Positions 56,266 through 64,000 of a DNA stretch of 64,000 bases are shown one piece after another. This DNA is from Clostridiaceae bacterium (GTDB taxonomy: Bacteria > Bacillota > Clostridia > Lachnospirales > Lachnospiraceae). A program made the position numbers and the translations under genes. Within the stretch, counting starts at the first letter, position 1; each line of letters opens with the position of its first letter. The notes under the pieces are model-generated. The model made no database searches. It saw only the letters and a list, made by a program, of their open reading frames with translations, and had not been told where the DNA came from. The DNA is taken from contig CAJTGI010000005.1 in the NCBI GenBank assembly GCA_910575435.1, positions 1-64,000 on the forward strand, read 5' to 3'.

Positions 56266-56383
56266 TGAAGTGTTCTCCTTTTCCTTTGAAATATATTGAT
56301 GAAGCCGAAACACTCCTTAAATGCTAAGGATGGTGGGCGTTTTCCACCCACCATCCTCTATTGAGAGCCAAACAATGTCTCCC

Positions 56384-58987
56384 TTATTTAAATTTCTTAT
56401 AGGATGTCTTTTTCAGCAATTTCTTATTGGCCTTTTTCGCCGTACCCTTCACCTTGATCTTCTTCTTGCATCCCTTGAAGGAATTCTTCGCCGCCTTGGA
56501 TAATTTCGCCTTGCAAGTCAAACTGGTCAGTTTCTTGCACTTCCCAAATGCCCCGCTGGGAATCACCTTGATTTTCTTATTCAGAGTGATGGAAGCGGCC
56601 TTTGCACCGTAAAACGCCTTCTTGCCAATGGCGCTCACTGCATAAGATGCCCCGTCCAAAGCCTTTACGGAACTGGCAAGGGAAAGCTTCTTTGCAGACT
56701 TCCCCTTCTTGGTCAGCCCCGTCATCGTGACAGTTCCCTTCCCTGAGTCCGCCACCTTGCTCACCTTGTATTTGTAATTTCCGGAAGCGAAGGAAGCTCC
56801 CTTTTTCAAAAGTTTGCCGGGGGCAGGCAAATCACCAGCCGGGGGATTGCCAGTGCCGGATGGCCCGGGCTTAGGGCTTTGTCCCGGCTTGCCGCCTCCA
56901 GAAGGCGTTGGGGTGGGTGGCGTTGCCGTGGCGGGAATCTTCTCCCCCGTCTCCGGATTGACGTAATTCCCATAAGCAATATCGTCCAAAGCCTGATCCA
57001 GCCCCTTAAGCCTAAATGTAATCTCAATGCTGCTAGATGGAAGTTTCAGTTTCTCATCTTTGTTGAGTTTTCCAAGAGGATACTCTTCTGCCTTTTCCTC
57101 CGGGTACACATTAATCAGCATGAAACTATAATATTGATCATCTGATTTTACCACTAGGTCATAGTTATCATCTGAGGCATACTTCCCGTCAATCTTCACG
57201 TATGCATCCGTAGCCGTCACGCCAGGATACAAACTTCTGTCAATATCCGTTGACACGCCCAGCATATTAAAGGAATTTGCCCCTGACAGATTAATCCCCT
57301 CCAAAGACACCGTATATTTTCCGTTTTTCGTAATCTGCACGTCTGTCACCTTGCTTTTCAGCGCGCTGGGTTCAAATCCCCCTGCCTGGATATATTCAAA
57401 AGAATGCTTTCCGCTGGATAGTTTGCGCAACGGAACGTATGCATTTCGATAATCCCAGGTAGGCGTCTGATAAAAGGCATAAGCATGCATGCCCGGGGTA
57501 GCCCATAAGTCCTTATCGATATAATCCGGTATGGTCACATCCACGTCTCCCTGGCTGGGCGCGCCTCCCGTCACCCGATCCATGTCGGTGCTTCCATTTG
57601 TGCCATTCACCGTATTATAGAAGACGGCAATATCTTTGTAATGAAGTTTCGCCTTCGTTCTGTCAAAGAAGGCTCCGGTATCCCACAGTACCGGAACGGC
57701 ATGGTACTTCGCCGCCTCAGAATAGGTATCATAGAACCACTGGGTCACGCTGCCGGAAACTCCGGAGGGATTGCAGAACCCGCACTCCCCTATGACCACA
57801 CCATGACCCATATCATTGAACCTCTGCAGGCCTTTGAAAAATTTCTTGGTGTACTCCTGATCTTTCTTGGTATATGTCCCCGTGGCATCGTCCAGCGCAA
57901 AATCCGTGGGCGCATAGTAATGTACCGACAGGAATAACTTGCTAACCGGGTTCGCAGGATCGCTTGGCATCACGAATCTGGCATCTGACGTTGCCCCGAT
58001 ATCCGTGTTGTAACCGGGAATCATCAAATGCCTGCTGGCATTATTTCCGCCGGATGCCCGGACAATATCCACGAACTTCTGATTAATCTTATTCGTGGTC
58101 TCATACAATTCATTTGTCTTAAGATTTCCGGTAACCGTCTTAAAATTGGTATTGTCGGGCTTGCTGTACCCCTTGGCAGGACCGCTGATGCAGATGGCGT
58201 CATTGAGCCTGGTTCCCAGTTCCTCATTTGCTCCCTCGAAAATCAAGTGGTCAGAATATTTCTTAAACCGTTCGCAAATCTGCGTCCAGTACCTCTCATA
58301 CCGCACCCAGGCCGCCGCCCTGGTCTCCGTATCCGCATACTTCTCGCCATTCTCATCCAGCAGGCAGGCGCCAAACTGACCCCACCACTGATTGTCCCAA
58401 TGGTCGTTGATAATGACATACATGCCATTGTCCAGCGCATAATTGGCAATCTCTTCCACCCTGTCCAGAAGTTCCGGCCGAATGGTGTATGTACCGTCAT
58501 CCTTATCGCCGTTAGACCATGCCACCGGAATGCGCAGGGTATTGATGCCGTAACTGTGTACGCAGTCAACCCACTCCCTGGTAGTGATGGGCTGGCTCCA
58601 TATTTTCTCGAAATCCGACACGGAGGCCTCATTCTTGTACCTCACATCATATACAGCCTCCATGGTATTTCCCAGGTTAATGCCCAGTCCCATCTCCGTG
58701 TCAGCCAGTTGCTGGGAAGACAGTTCCGGCCGCATGCTGCCATTGTCCTTCACCGTAATCGACCTCTTGGACAGCTGCACCACATGTTCCTCCCCAATGT
58801 TGGACTTGTCGTTCCACTTCGCCCGCAAATCAATATCCTCCGCTTCCAAAACCTTGGTAAACGGCGGATTGTCCTCCGCTGCAGACGAACTCATCTCATT
58901 TGCCATGAAATAGAGCCCGCCCCCTGACACAGCCACTGCAAAAGCCAGGCAATTTGCTAACAACTTGTTGCGTAATGCTTTCCGCAT
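56384..58987 (-). CDS. Secreted GH5 endoglucanase-type enzyme with BspA-like LRR tail
   Basis: The 867-residue protein has a signal peptide (1-37) and a GH5 catalytic domain (about 90-510): GINLGNTMEA, NTLRIPVAW, NDHWDNQWWG (H196), acid/base E255 in EGANEELG, H356 in SVHYYAP, nucleophile E401 in VIGECGF, W435. A beta-rich, possibly carbohydrate-binding region follows (515-670), then a Pro/Thr/Gly linker (685-725) and a Lys-rich leucine-rich-repeat region of BspA type (730-867, AVSAIGKKAFYGAKAASITLNKKIKVIPSGAFGKCKKL). It likely cleaves beta-glucan at or near the surface. GGAGG precedes the ATG. Confidence 0.88.
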   Translation of the reverse strand: MRKALRNKLLANCLAFAVAVSGGGLYFMANEMSSSAAEDNPPFTKVLEAEDIDLRAKWNDKSNIGEEHVVQLSKRSITVKDNGSMRPELSSQQLADTEMGLGINLGNTMEAVYDVRYKNEASVSDFEKIWSQPITTREWVDCVHSYGINTLRIPVAWSNGDKDDGTYTIRPELLDRVEEIANYALDNGMYVIINDHWDNQWWGQFGACLLDENGEKYADTETRAAAWVRYERYWTQICERFKKYSDHLIFEGANEELGTRLNDAICISGPAKGYSKPDNTNFKTVTGNLKTNELYETTNKINQKFVDIVRASGGNNASRHLMIPGYNTDIGATSDARFVMPSDPANPVSKLFLSVHYYAPTDFALDDATGTYTKKDQEYTKKFFKGLQRFNDMGHGVVIGECGFCNPSGVSGSVTQWFYDTYSEAAKYHAVPVLWDTGAFFDRTKAKLHYKDIAVFYNTVNGTNGSTDMDRVTGGAPSQGDVDVTIPDYIDKDLWATPGMHAYAFYQTPTWDYRNAYVPLRKLSSGKHSFEYIQAGGFEPSALKSKVTDVQITKNGKYTVSLEGINLSGANSFNMLGVSTDIDRSLYPGVTATDAYVKIDGKYASDDNYDLVVKSDDQYYSFMLINVYPEEKAEEYPLGKLNKDEKLKLPSSSIEITFRLKGLDQALDDIAYGNYVNPETGEKIPATATPPTPTPSGGGKPGQSPKPGPSGTGNPPAGDLPAPGKLLKKGASFASGNYKYKVSKVADSGKGTVTMTGLTKKGKSAKKLSLASSVKALDGASYAVSAIGKKAFYGAKAASITLNKKIKVIPSGAFGKCKKLTSLTCKAKLSKAAKNSFKGCKKKIKVKGTAKKANKKLLKKTSYKKFK

Positions 58988-59569
58988 ACTCCTTTCCTCC
59001 TTACCTTTCTTCGTTCTTTCCCCACATTGCTATCCTTTTCCCTCCCTATCTTAATAAATACGCAGCAAAAAATGCCATCCTTCTGGCAAAATTTATTTTG
59101 CTGCTGTATTATGCCATCATATATGACTCAATCAGCACAGGTGGTCTCTTATTATCATTGGGAATCACTCTGATGAAATTAAGCATCACGCAGAAATAGC
59201 GAAACATTCTAATGCAACATCAACAAAAATCTTAATACTTTCTTGTTAAGAACATCTTCCCTCTCATCTGCACCTCATCAAAATTCAAATACAATCTCCG
59301 TCACGTCTCTGCAAATTAAAGCGCCACTTAACTTAATTAAAACGATCTCCATAAAGCCATTCGCTATCAAATCCATCATCTCATATAACCATTTTTACTA
59401 CATCATCCAATGCATTTTCCCACTTCACTGATAGATGAAAATGCCTTCATACTCAATATTTCTCACACTATTTCGAAACAATCATGCCATATGATTGTCT
59501 TAATACTTTATAATTTTTATTTTAACATAAGCGGCTATTATTGTAAAGCAAAATGTAACGATTTGTCAT
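58988..59569. other. AT-rich intergenic region
   Basis: About 580 bases upstream of the GH5 gene. It should hold the GH5 promoter, but I could not fix one. No ORF or RNA gene is convincing. Confidence 0.4.
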
Positions 59570-59609
59570 CATTCACAGCCATGAAAAAAGAAGGTACTGG
59601 CTGTGAATG
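59570..59609. terminator. Hairpin after spoIIP
   Basis: CATTCACAGCCA and TGGCTGTGAATG form a perfect 12-bp stem, 15 bases after the spoIIP stop codon; there is no T-run, so factor-independent termination is uncertain. Confidence 0.5.
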
Positions 59610-59624
59610 AGCGGCCAGATTATT

Positions 59625-61013
59625 TCATTTTCCTGAGAGCACGGCATCTAATATCATGGCCAAGGGCGCCATGGCGTTCTTGCTCTCATTCACCGTATTA
59701 TTCTCATTTCCCAATTCAATCAGAGTAAATCGCTGCCTCAGATGCATATTATAGCGGTAGTTCTTTAGATAAACCGGCTTGGCGAAATTTGCGAAACGCT
59801 TCATGCTTGCCATTTTCAACTGCAAGCTAAAGGCAAGGTTTCCCTCCAAATTATCGTTGCGAAGATATGCGATATCACCGGAAGAATTTCTGGACAATCC
59901 ATTAAAAAACATGACTTGGGCCGTTTTCTTCCCATCAATCAAAGTAGTACGCCTGACCTTGTTTCCCACCCCGTCCCGGTGCAAATCGATGACCACCTGA
60001 ATAGAAGGATACTGTTTCAATATCTTCTCCACTCCCCTGCAAGCCTGATTGTATGCCTTGTTTCTATCAATTCTGCCATGCACTTTATCATATTCCGTCT
60101 TATCGTGAATCACCTGATATCCATATTCTTTTGATAAAATCTCCGCCAGGCAGGTTCCCACTCCCACGATGGAATCCTCCTGCTTCCCCTTGCGGCTATC
60201 AATGAAGGCTTCCGAAGCTCCATGGGTATGAAAAATCAAAATCTGAGGCTCCTTTTCCTTCTTCATCTTCATGTTCTTATGTAGTAGGTTTTTAACCTGA
60301 AACACGCCCCTGTCTATGGATGTGGAAGAATCCGTAATATAAAATTTTTTCAATAGATAGGAACGGCTTCCGCTCTCTTCCAATTTATGAATCATTGCGA
60401 GATTTCCCTTCAGCTGGTCCGGGGAATCCGTGGCGACCTCCCCCCCCTTCCTCTGCTTGCCAAGATCCTCCCTGTGGTTCTCCGCTGTGATATCTCCGCT
60501 TCCGTTATGGAACAATACGATATTTTGCGTCGGGACAGAATCCTTATCTTCCGCATCATCCATGCTCTGATTCCCTTGACCCAGCAGCTGGGCTTCCCTG
60601 ATTTTCTTTCCCGCCGCACTGCTCCACTGAATATTTCCTTCTGGAAAATTGCCAATTCCCGCCGCGGCAGCCTCCTCTTTCTCCGCCTCCCTCATGCCAC
60701 AGAGCATCCGCAGTGCGGGAAACTCTGAAAAAAAATGATACCAGACACTTTCTCTCCCTGCCTGGGGCCTTTGGGTAAGTTCTGCTCCTTTTCCTTCCAA
60801 CCCTCTTTGCAGCAAAGCCCCCGTCAATGTTTTCTCCAAGTGTCCCATGGCCAGATATTGCTTGATTCCTGCCACTACCAAAAAACATGTCCACAATATT
60901 GCCGCCAACAGCAGCCAATGCTTTCCCCAGAAAAATAGATTCCGATTCTTCATTCTATTTAGCCTCTCAATCTTCCATAAAAATCCCACATTCTGACTCG
61001 GCCTCTTCGCCAT
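59625..61013 (-). CDS. spoIIP: Stage II sporulation protein P
   Basis: This 462-residue protein has a membrane helix (about 30-52), a variable region (60-240) and an amidase-like catalytic domain: ILIFHTHGASEAFIDS, VGTCLAEILSKEYGYQVIHDKTEYD, VVIDLHRDGVG and a late RFTLIELGNENNTVNE. SpoIIP cuts peptidoglycan with SpoIID and SpoIIM during engulfment. It starts one base after gpr; an alternative start 20 codons inside is possible. Confidence 0.93.
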   Translation of the reverse strand: MAKRPSQNVGFLWKIERLNRMKNRNLFFWGKHWLLLAAILWTCFLVVAGIKQYLAMGHLEKTLTGALLQRGLEGKGAELTQRPQAGRESVWYHFFSEFPALRMLCGMREAEKEEAAAAGIGNFPEGNIQWSSAAGKKIREAQLLGQGNQSMDDAEDKDSVPTQNIVLFHNGSGDITAENHREDLGKQRKGGEVATDSPDQLKGNLAMIHKLEESGSRSYLLKKFYITDSSTSIDRGVFQVKNLLHKNMKMKKEKEPQILIFHTHGASEAFIDSRKGKQEDSIVGVGTCLAEILSKEYGYQVIHDKTEYDKVHGRIDRNKAYNQACRGVEKILKQYPSIQVVIDLHRDGVGNKVRRTTLIDGKKTAQVMFFNGLSRNSSGDIAYLRNDNLEGNLAFSLQLKMASMKRFANFAKPVYLKNYRYNMHLRQRFTLIELGNENNTVNESKNAMAPLAMILDAVLSGK

Positions 61014-61014
61014 A

Positions 61015-61968
61015 TCAGTCTATCTTATGCCCAACCCGGGCAGAATATGTCTCTCCCTCCCGGCAGAATCTCTCAAGGGCCAGGGCTATGACTTTCCCTA
61101 CCTGTCGAATCTCCTCGTCAATTTCTTTAGGCGTGACAAAGAGCGTCTCCATCTTCTCGCTGGCTATGCTGTGAAAGAACTGATGAATCTCCTCCTCCTT
61201 GTATCCCGCCTCAGAAAAGGCTTCCTCCAAAGTTTCAAAAATAATCGTGCCCGCATCAACCACAGTGGGCACTCCTACTGCAATCACAGGAATCCCCATA
61301 GTCTCCCGGTTAATCTGGTTTCTATTGTTTCCAATGCCTGCCCCAGGGGCGATTCCGGTATCCGTAATCTGAATGGTGCGACATAGCCGATTCACGCTCC
61401 GGGAGGCAAGAGCATCTATCACGATGAGTGCATCAGGCGAAACTTTCTCCACGATTCCCTGTAGAATCTCGCTGCTCTCTATTCCCGTCTGAGACAGCAC
61501 GCCAGGTGCGATACCGCAGAATACATATCTTTTCTCCTCTTGCTTCACCATCTCACCCAAATGTCTGTTCATAGTTACTTTTTCTAGCACAAATGGGCCC
61601 AGGGCGTCCGGCGTTGCAAATCGGTTTCCCAAGCCACACACGAGAAAGGTTTTATATGTCTTGCCCTCTTTGCCCTCTAATCGCTTTACCACCCGGTGCA
61701 ACATCTGACACACAGACTTGGAAATCCTTTCTCCCTTCGCCTGGTCTCCCATGTCATCAGCAGGAAATTCAACCGTAATATAAATCCCCTGTGGCTTTCT
61801 CATATCATTTGCGCCTTCCTCCGTACGGATTTCCACGGTCGTCACTTTGATTTCGTTTTTTTCATCCTCCTCTTCTGATAAGACAACCCCTGGAACCTCC
61901 ACATGGTCCTGGGGAAAGCTTTCCTTGATTTCTATGGCAAGATCTGTTCTCTTCTGATAATTTTCCAT
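61015..61968 (-). CDS. gpr: Germination protease (GPR endopeptidase)
   Basis: The 317-residue aspartic-type protease degrades small acid-soluble spore proteins at germination. It has KRTDLAIE near the start (as in the autoprocessing site region), LVCGLGNRFATPDALGPFVLEKVTMNRH, DALIVIDALASRSVNRLCRTIQITDTGIAPGAGIGNNR and IPVIAVGVPTVVDA. GGAGG precedes the ATG. It is adjacent to spoIIP and divergent from rpsT, a common Clostridia arrangement. Confidence 0.95.
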   Translation of the reverse strand: MENYQKRTDLAIEIKESFPQDHVEVPGVVLSEEEDEKNEIKVTTVEIRTEEGANDMRKPQGIYITVEFPADDMGDQAKGERISKSVCQMLHRVVKRLEGKEGKTYKTFLVCGLGNRFATPDALGPFVLEKVTMNRHLGEMVKQEEKRYVFCGIAPGVLSQTGIESSEILQGIVEKVSPDALIVIDALASRSVNRLCRTIQITDTGIAPGAGIGNNRNQINRETMGIPVIAVGVPTVVDAGTIIFETLEEAFSEAGYKEEEIHQFFHSIASEKMETLFVTPKEIDEEIRQVGKVIALALERFCREGETYSARVGHKID

Positions 61969-61992
61969 TGCGACCTCCTTATGTGCAAGATG

Positions 61993-62094
61993 GGCGATTC
62001 CAGCCGATATCTGGAAATCGCTTCCACAATCAATTTCTAGAAAATAGCCAGAATCTTATGTGCGAGCATATCGATTCTGTTCTACTTCTAGAAA
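61993..62094. other. Nested hairpins in the gpr-rpsT gap
   Basis: GCGATTCCAG/CTGGAAATCGC is one stem (61993-62021). TTTCTAGAA/TTCTAGAAA (62034-62094) encloses CAGAATC/GATTCTG. They precede a sequence (62096-62111) that matches the mobile-element end in 15 of 16 bases. Confidence 0.5.
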
Positions 62095-62150
62095 TGACAG
62101 TGAATAGTAACTCTGACACATATTTTTTACTAATTTTGTAAATTTATGTA

Positions 62151-62179
62151 TTGACAAGCCCAGGAGATTCCTATATTAT
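62151..62179 (+). promoter_or_regulatory. Sigma-A promoter of rpsT
   Basis: TTGACA (62151-62156), 17 bases, TATTAT (62174-62179), with about 78 bases of leader before the ATG. Confidence 0.8.
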
Positions 62180-62257
62180 TAATGAGTATGTTTATTCGAA
62201 GTGACCGTGTCCGCTTTGAACAGCAACTGACTTCAAAATCGGGAGGTGGAAAAGAGA

Positions 62258-62521
62258 ATGGCAAATATTAAATCAGCAAAGAAAAGAATTTTAGTTGATC
62301 GCAGAAATGCAGAGAGAAATAAAGCAATCAAGTCCAAGGTAAAGACAGCTGTCAAGAAAGTTGACGCTGCCATTGCGGCTAAGGACAAGGCTGCTGCTTC
62401 CTCAGCATTAAAGGTGGCAATTTCAGAAATTGATCGGGCTGCACGCAAAGGCGTATACCACAAGAAGACAGCGTCCAGAAAGATTTCTCGCATAACGCTT
62501 GCCGTAAATAAAATTGCATAA
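62258..62521 (+). CDS. rpsT: Small ribosomal subunit protein bS20
   Basis: The 87-residue basic protein reads MANIKSAKKRILVDRRNAER and ends in KGVYHKKTASRKISRITLAVNKIA, the S20 pattern that binds 16S rRNA. GGGAGG precedes the ATG; an in-frame start four codons upstream is less likely. Its long leader may allow autoregulation. Confidence 0.96.
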   Translation: MANIKSAKKRILVDRRNAERNKAIKSKVKTAVKKVDAAIAAKDKAAASSALKVAISEIDRAARKGVYHKKTASRKISRITLAVNKIA

Positions 62522-62537
62522 AGCATCTTAAAGAAAA

Positions 62538-62565
62538 GGCTGCCAGGGTGTGGGCAGCTTTTTTT
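62538..62565 (+). terminator. Rho-independent terminator of rpsT
   Basis: GCTGCC pairs with GGGCAGC, followed by TTTTTTT, 17 bases after the stop codon. Confidence 0.9.
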
Positions 62566-62664
62566 GACGACAAAGCAATCATTGTGTCCGCACTGCGACA
62601 CGAATCATGCAAGAACTTTAGTTCTTCTTATGCGACATCGAGCAGTGCAGAAACGAGGGAATTT

Positions 62665-63147
62665 ATGAAAAAAACAGGCTATCTAGACTGGGACGAATAC
62701 TTTATGGGGATCGCTCTCCTATCCGCTGAGCGGAGCAAGGATCCCAACACCAGCGTAGGCTCCTGCATTGTCAGCCAGGATAACAAAATCCTTTCGGTGG
62801 GATATAACGGCATGCCTCGCGGGTGCTCCGACGACGAATATCCCTGGGAACGGGACGCTGACGCTGACTTAGAGAATAAATACCTCTTCGTCTGTCATGC
62901 GGAACTCAATGCCATTTTGAACTATACAGGTACAAATATGGCCCATGCCAAGATATATACTACTCTGTTCCCCTGCAATGAATGTACCAAGGCATTGATT
63001 CAGGTCGGTATTTCCGAAGTCATTTACCTAAGTGACAAATATTCCGAATCCTCCTCCACCATCGCGGCCAAGCGCATGATGAAGTCCGCGGGTATTACAT
63101 ATACGCCTTATCAGGCAGGAGGAAAAAAAGTTCATTTAGATTTATAG
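62665..63147 (+). CDS. dCMP deaminase (ComEB-type)
   Basis: The 160-residue zinc enzyme deaminates dCMP to dUMP for thymidylate synthesis. It has DPNTSVGSCIVSQDNKILSVGYNGMPRG, the zinc/catalytic H78-A-E80 (CHAELNAIL) and P-C104-N-E-C107. In Bacillus the homologue, comEB, sits in the com operon; here it is alone next to rpsT. Start 62665 is preferred because of GAGGGA and family fit; the upstream reading overlaps the rpsT terminator. Confidence 0.92.
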   Translation: MKKTGYLDWDEYFMGIALLSAERSKDPNTSVGSCIVSQDNKILSVGYNGMPRGCSDDEYPWERDADADLENKYLFVCHAELNAILNYTGTNMAHAKIYTTLFPCNECTKALIQVGISEVIYLSDKYSESSSTIAAKRMMKSAGITYTPYQAGGKKVHLDL

Positions 63148-63149
63148 CA

Positions 63150-63186
63150 AAGAGGGAGGGGGGATGCCGATGCATTCCCCCCTCTT
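63150..63186 (+). terminator. Hairpin after the dCMP deaminase gene
   Basis: AAGAGGGAGGGGGGA pairs with TTCCCCCCTCTT right after the stop codon; a strong stem without a clear T-run. Confidence 0.6.
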
Positions 63187-63264
63187 GCTTGGAATCAATT
63201 ATTCTTTAGAGCAAATATCCAGTGTGTAAATACATTTAACTCACAGAACCTTTTTAAGAATGAA

Positions 63265-64000
63265 TTAGATTTTCTTCCTCAATTTTTTACAGCCATAAAA
63301 TGCTTTCTTCCCCATCTTTTTTAACTTCTGAGAATTGATTTTGACTTTTCTAAGGGAAACGTCTCCATAGCAAGCCTTTTGCCCCAAACTTTTTAACTTT
63401 TTGCCAAAAGCGAGGCTGGTTAATTTCTTCATGCGGGCAAATGCCTGGGCTTCCACTGTATGAACGGTAGATGGCGCACTCATTTTTCTGATATGTCTAT
63501 TGCCGCGGAAAGCTTTTTTCCCAATCGCTGTGACACGGAACTTCTTTCCCCCATAAGATACCTTGGCTGGAATCCGCAACTGCTTCTTTCTATAACGGTT
63601 TCCCACAACCTTCGCCGCAGCCTTCCCCTTTTTCAGAGAAGTTATTTTATATTTCAGCTTATTCTTCCAGAATGTCTTTCCAATCTTTGCTTTCTCTCCT
63701 GCTTTCTTTTGAGTCAGCCCCTGACTAGGATTTTTTTTCTGGGAAAGGATGTCTGGATTTTTCACTAGCCCACCTGACTGGCCAGGTTTGGTTGCATTCT
63801 GGTCGCCATTTCCCGGCTGGCCGGGATTCTTATCGCCGGAATCATCATTGTCGCCCTGGCTGGGATTGTTTTGACCCGGATCATCACTACCTGACTGACC
63901 AGGTTTTTCATGATTCCCTCCTGCGCCATCGCCTTGACCATCGTCAGGATTCTTCTGGGTATCATCATCCTGGCCGCTTCCTGAACCATTGCTCTTTTTC
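63265..64000 (-). CDS. Surface protein with BspA-like LRR C-terminus (partial, 5' end outside)
   Basis: The frame is open to the window edge. From the edge inward there is about 85 residues of low-complexity linker rich in Gly, Asp, Asn, Gln and Pro (repeats of NPGQ, KPGQSG). A Lys-rich leucine-rich-repeat region follows (FRVTAIGKKAFRGNRHIRKMS, VEAQAFARMKKLTSLAFGKKLKSL, MGKKAFYGCKKLRKKI). The same module ends the GH5 enzyme at 56.4 kb. A GTG at 63765 is not the real start. The N-terminal catalytic or adhesive part is unknown. Confidence 0.8.
   Translation of the reverse strand, partial: KKSNGSGSGQDDDTQKNPDDGQGDGAGGNHEKPGQSGSDDPGQNNPSQGDNDDSGDKNPGQPGNGDQNATKPGQSGGLVKNPDILSQKKNPSQGLTQKKAGEKAKIGKTFWKNKLKYKITSLKKGKAAAKVVGNRYRKKQLRIPAKVSYGGKKFRVTAIGKKAFRGNRHIRKMSAPSTVHTVEAQAFARMKKLTSLAFGKKLKSLGQKACYGDVSLRKVKINSQKLKKMGKKAFYGCKKLRKKI

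Overview
The window looks like chromosomal DNA of an anaerobic, spore-forming Firmicute, most likely a Lachnospiraceae-type Clostridium relative. Evidence: sporulation genes (gpr, spoIIP), a hydrogenase maturase (hydE), the GGGtGRT/Fe-S scaffold pair, a CIRCE-controlled hrcA-grpE-dnaK-dnaJ operon, strong AGGAGG ribosome sites and a moderate GC content. Most genes lie on the minus strand.

Layout. 1-4.3 kb: the 3' end of carB, then a small accessory block (AraC-type regulator, LysM division-inhibitor-like protein behind LexA-like boxes, BlaI-type repressor, RelE/ParE toxin-antitoxin pair). 4.5-6.3 kb: GGGtGRT protein and Fe-S scaffold. 7.1-16.8 kb: a left-handed beta-helix protein, topB, hydE, a LUD protein, glyA and purD-purN-purM. 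17-23.3 kb: a block read comEA - response regulator - histidine kinase - GerMN lipoprotein - comEC. 23.5-26.5 kb: a YdcZ-type transporter and argB-argD. 27.7-33 kb: the heat-shock operon. 33.3-37.3 kb: a FliK-like protein and an Ig-like surface protein. 37.5-46.8 kb: accessory genes (XRE regulator, flavodoxin, YdeI-like, two GNATs, a two-subunit ABC exporter, an ANT(6)-type nucleotidyltransferase, a nucleoside phosphorylase). 46.9-53.5 kb: miaA, mutL, mutS and RNase P RNA. 53.5-56.3 kb: decayed genes. 56.4-64 kb: a secreted GH5 glycanase with a BspA-like tail, spoIIP, gpr, rpsT, dCMP deaminase and the end of a second LRR surface protein.

The most unusual content is non-coding. First, two related elements (2047-2745 and 6503-7097) are long imperfect palindromes with identical 16-bp ends and clean 8-bp target duplications: foldback or MITE-like mobile elements. 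Second, a family of two-stem hairpin repeats begins at, or a few bases from, the stop codons of many minus-strand genes (topB, LUD, argB, dnaJ, dnaK, ABC transporter, mutL, mutS). One copy supplies the last codons of topB and another has expanded into a 122-bp tandem array.

Regulatory sites readable here include a full CIRCE element, three LexA-like boxes, paired BlaI-type operators, a palindrome over the toxin-antitoxin promoter and several sigma-A promoters. All calls come from reading sequence and translated proteins; no database search was possible.
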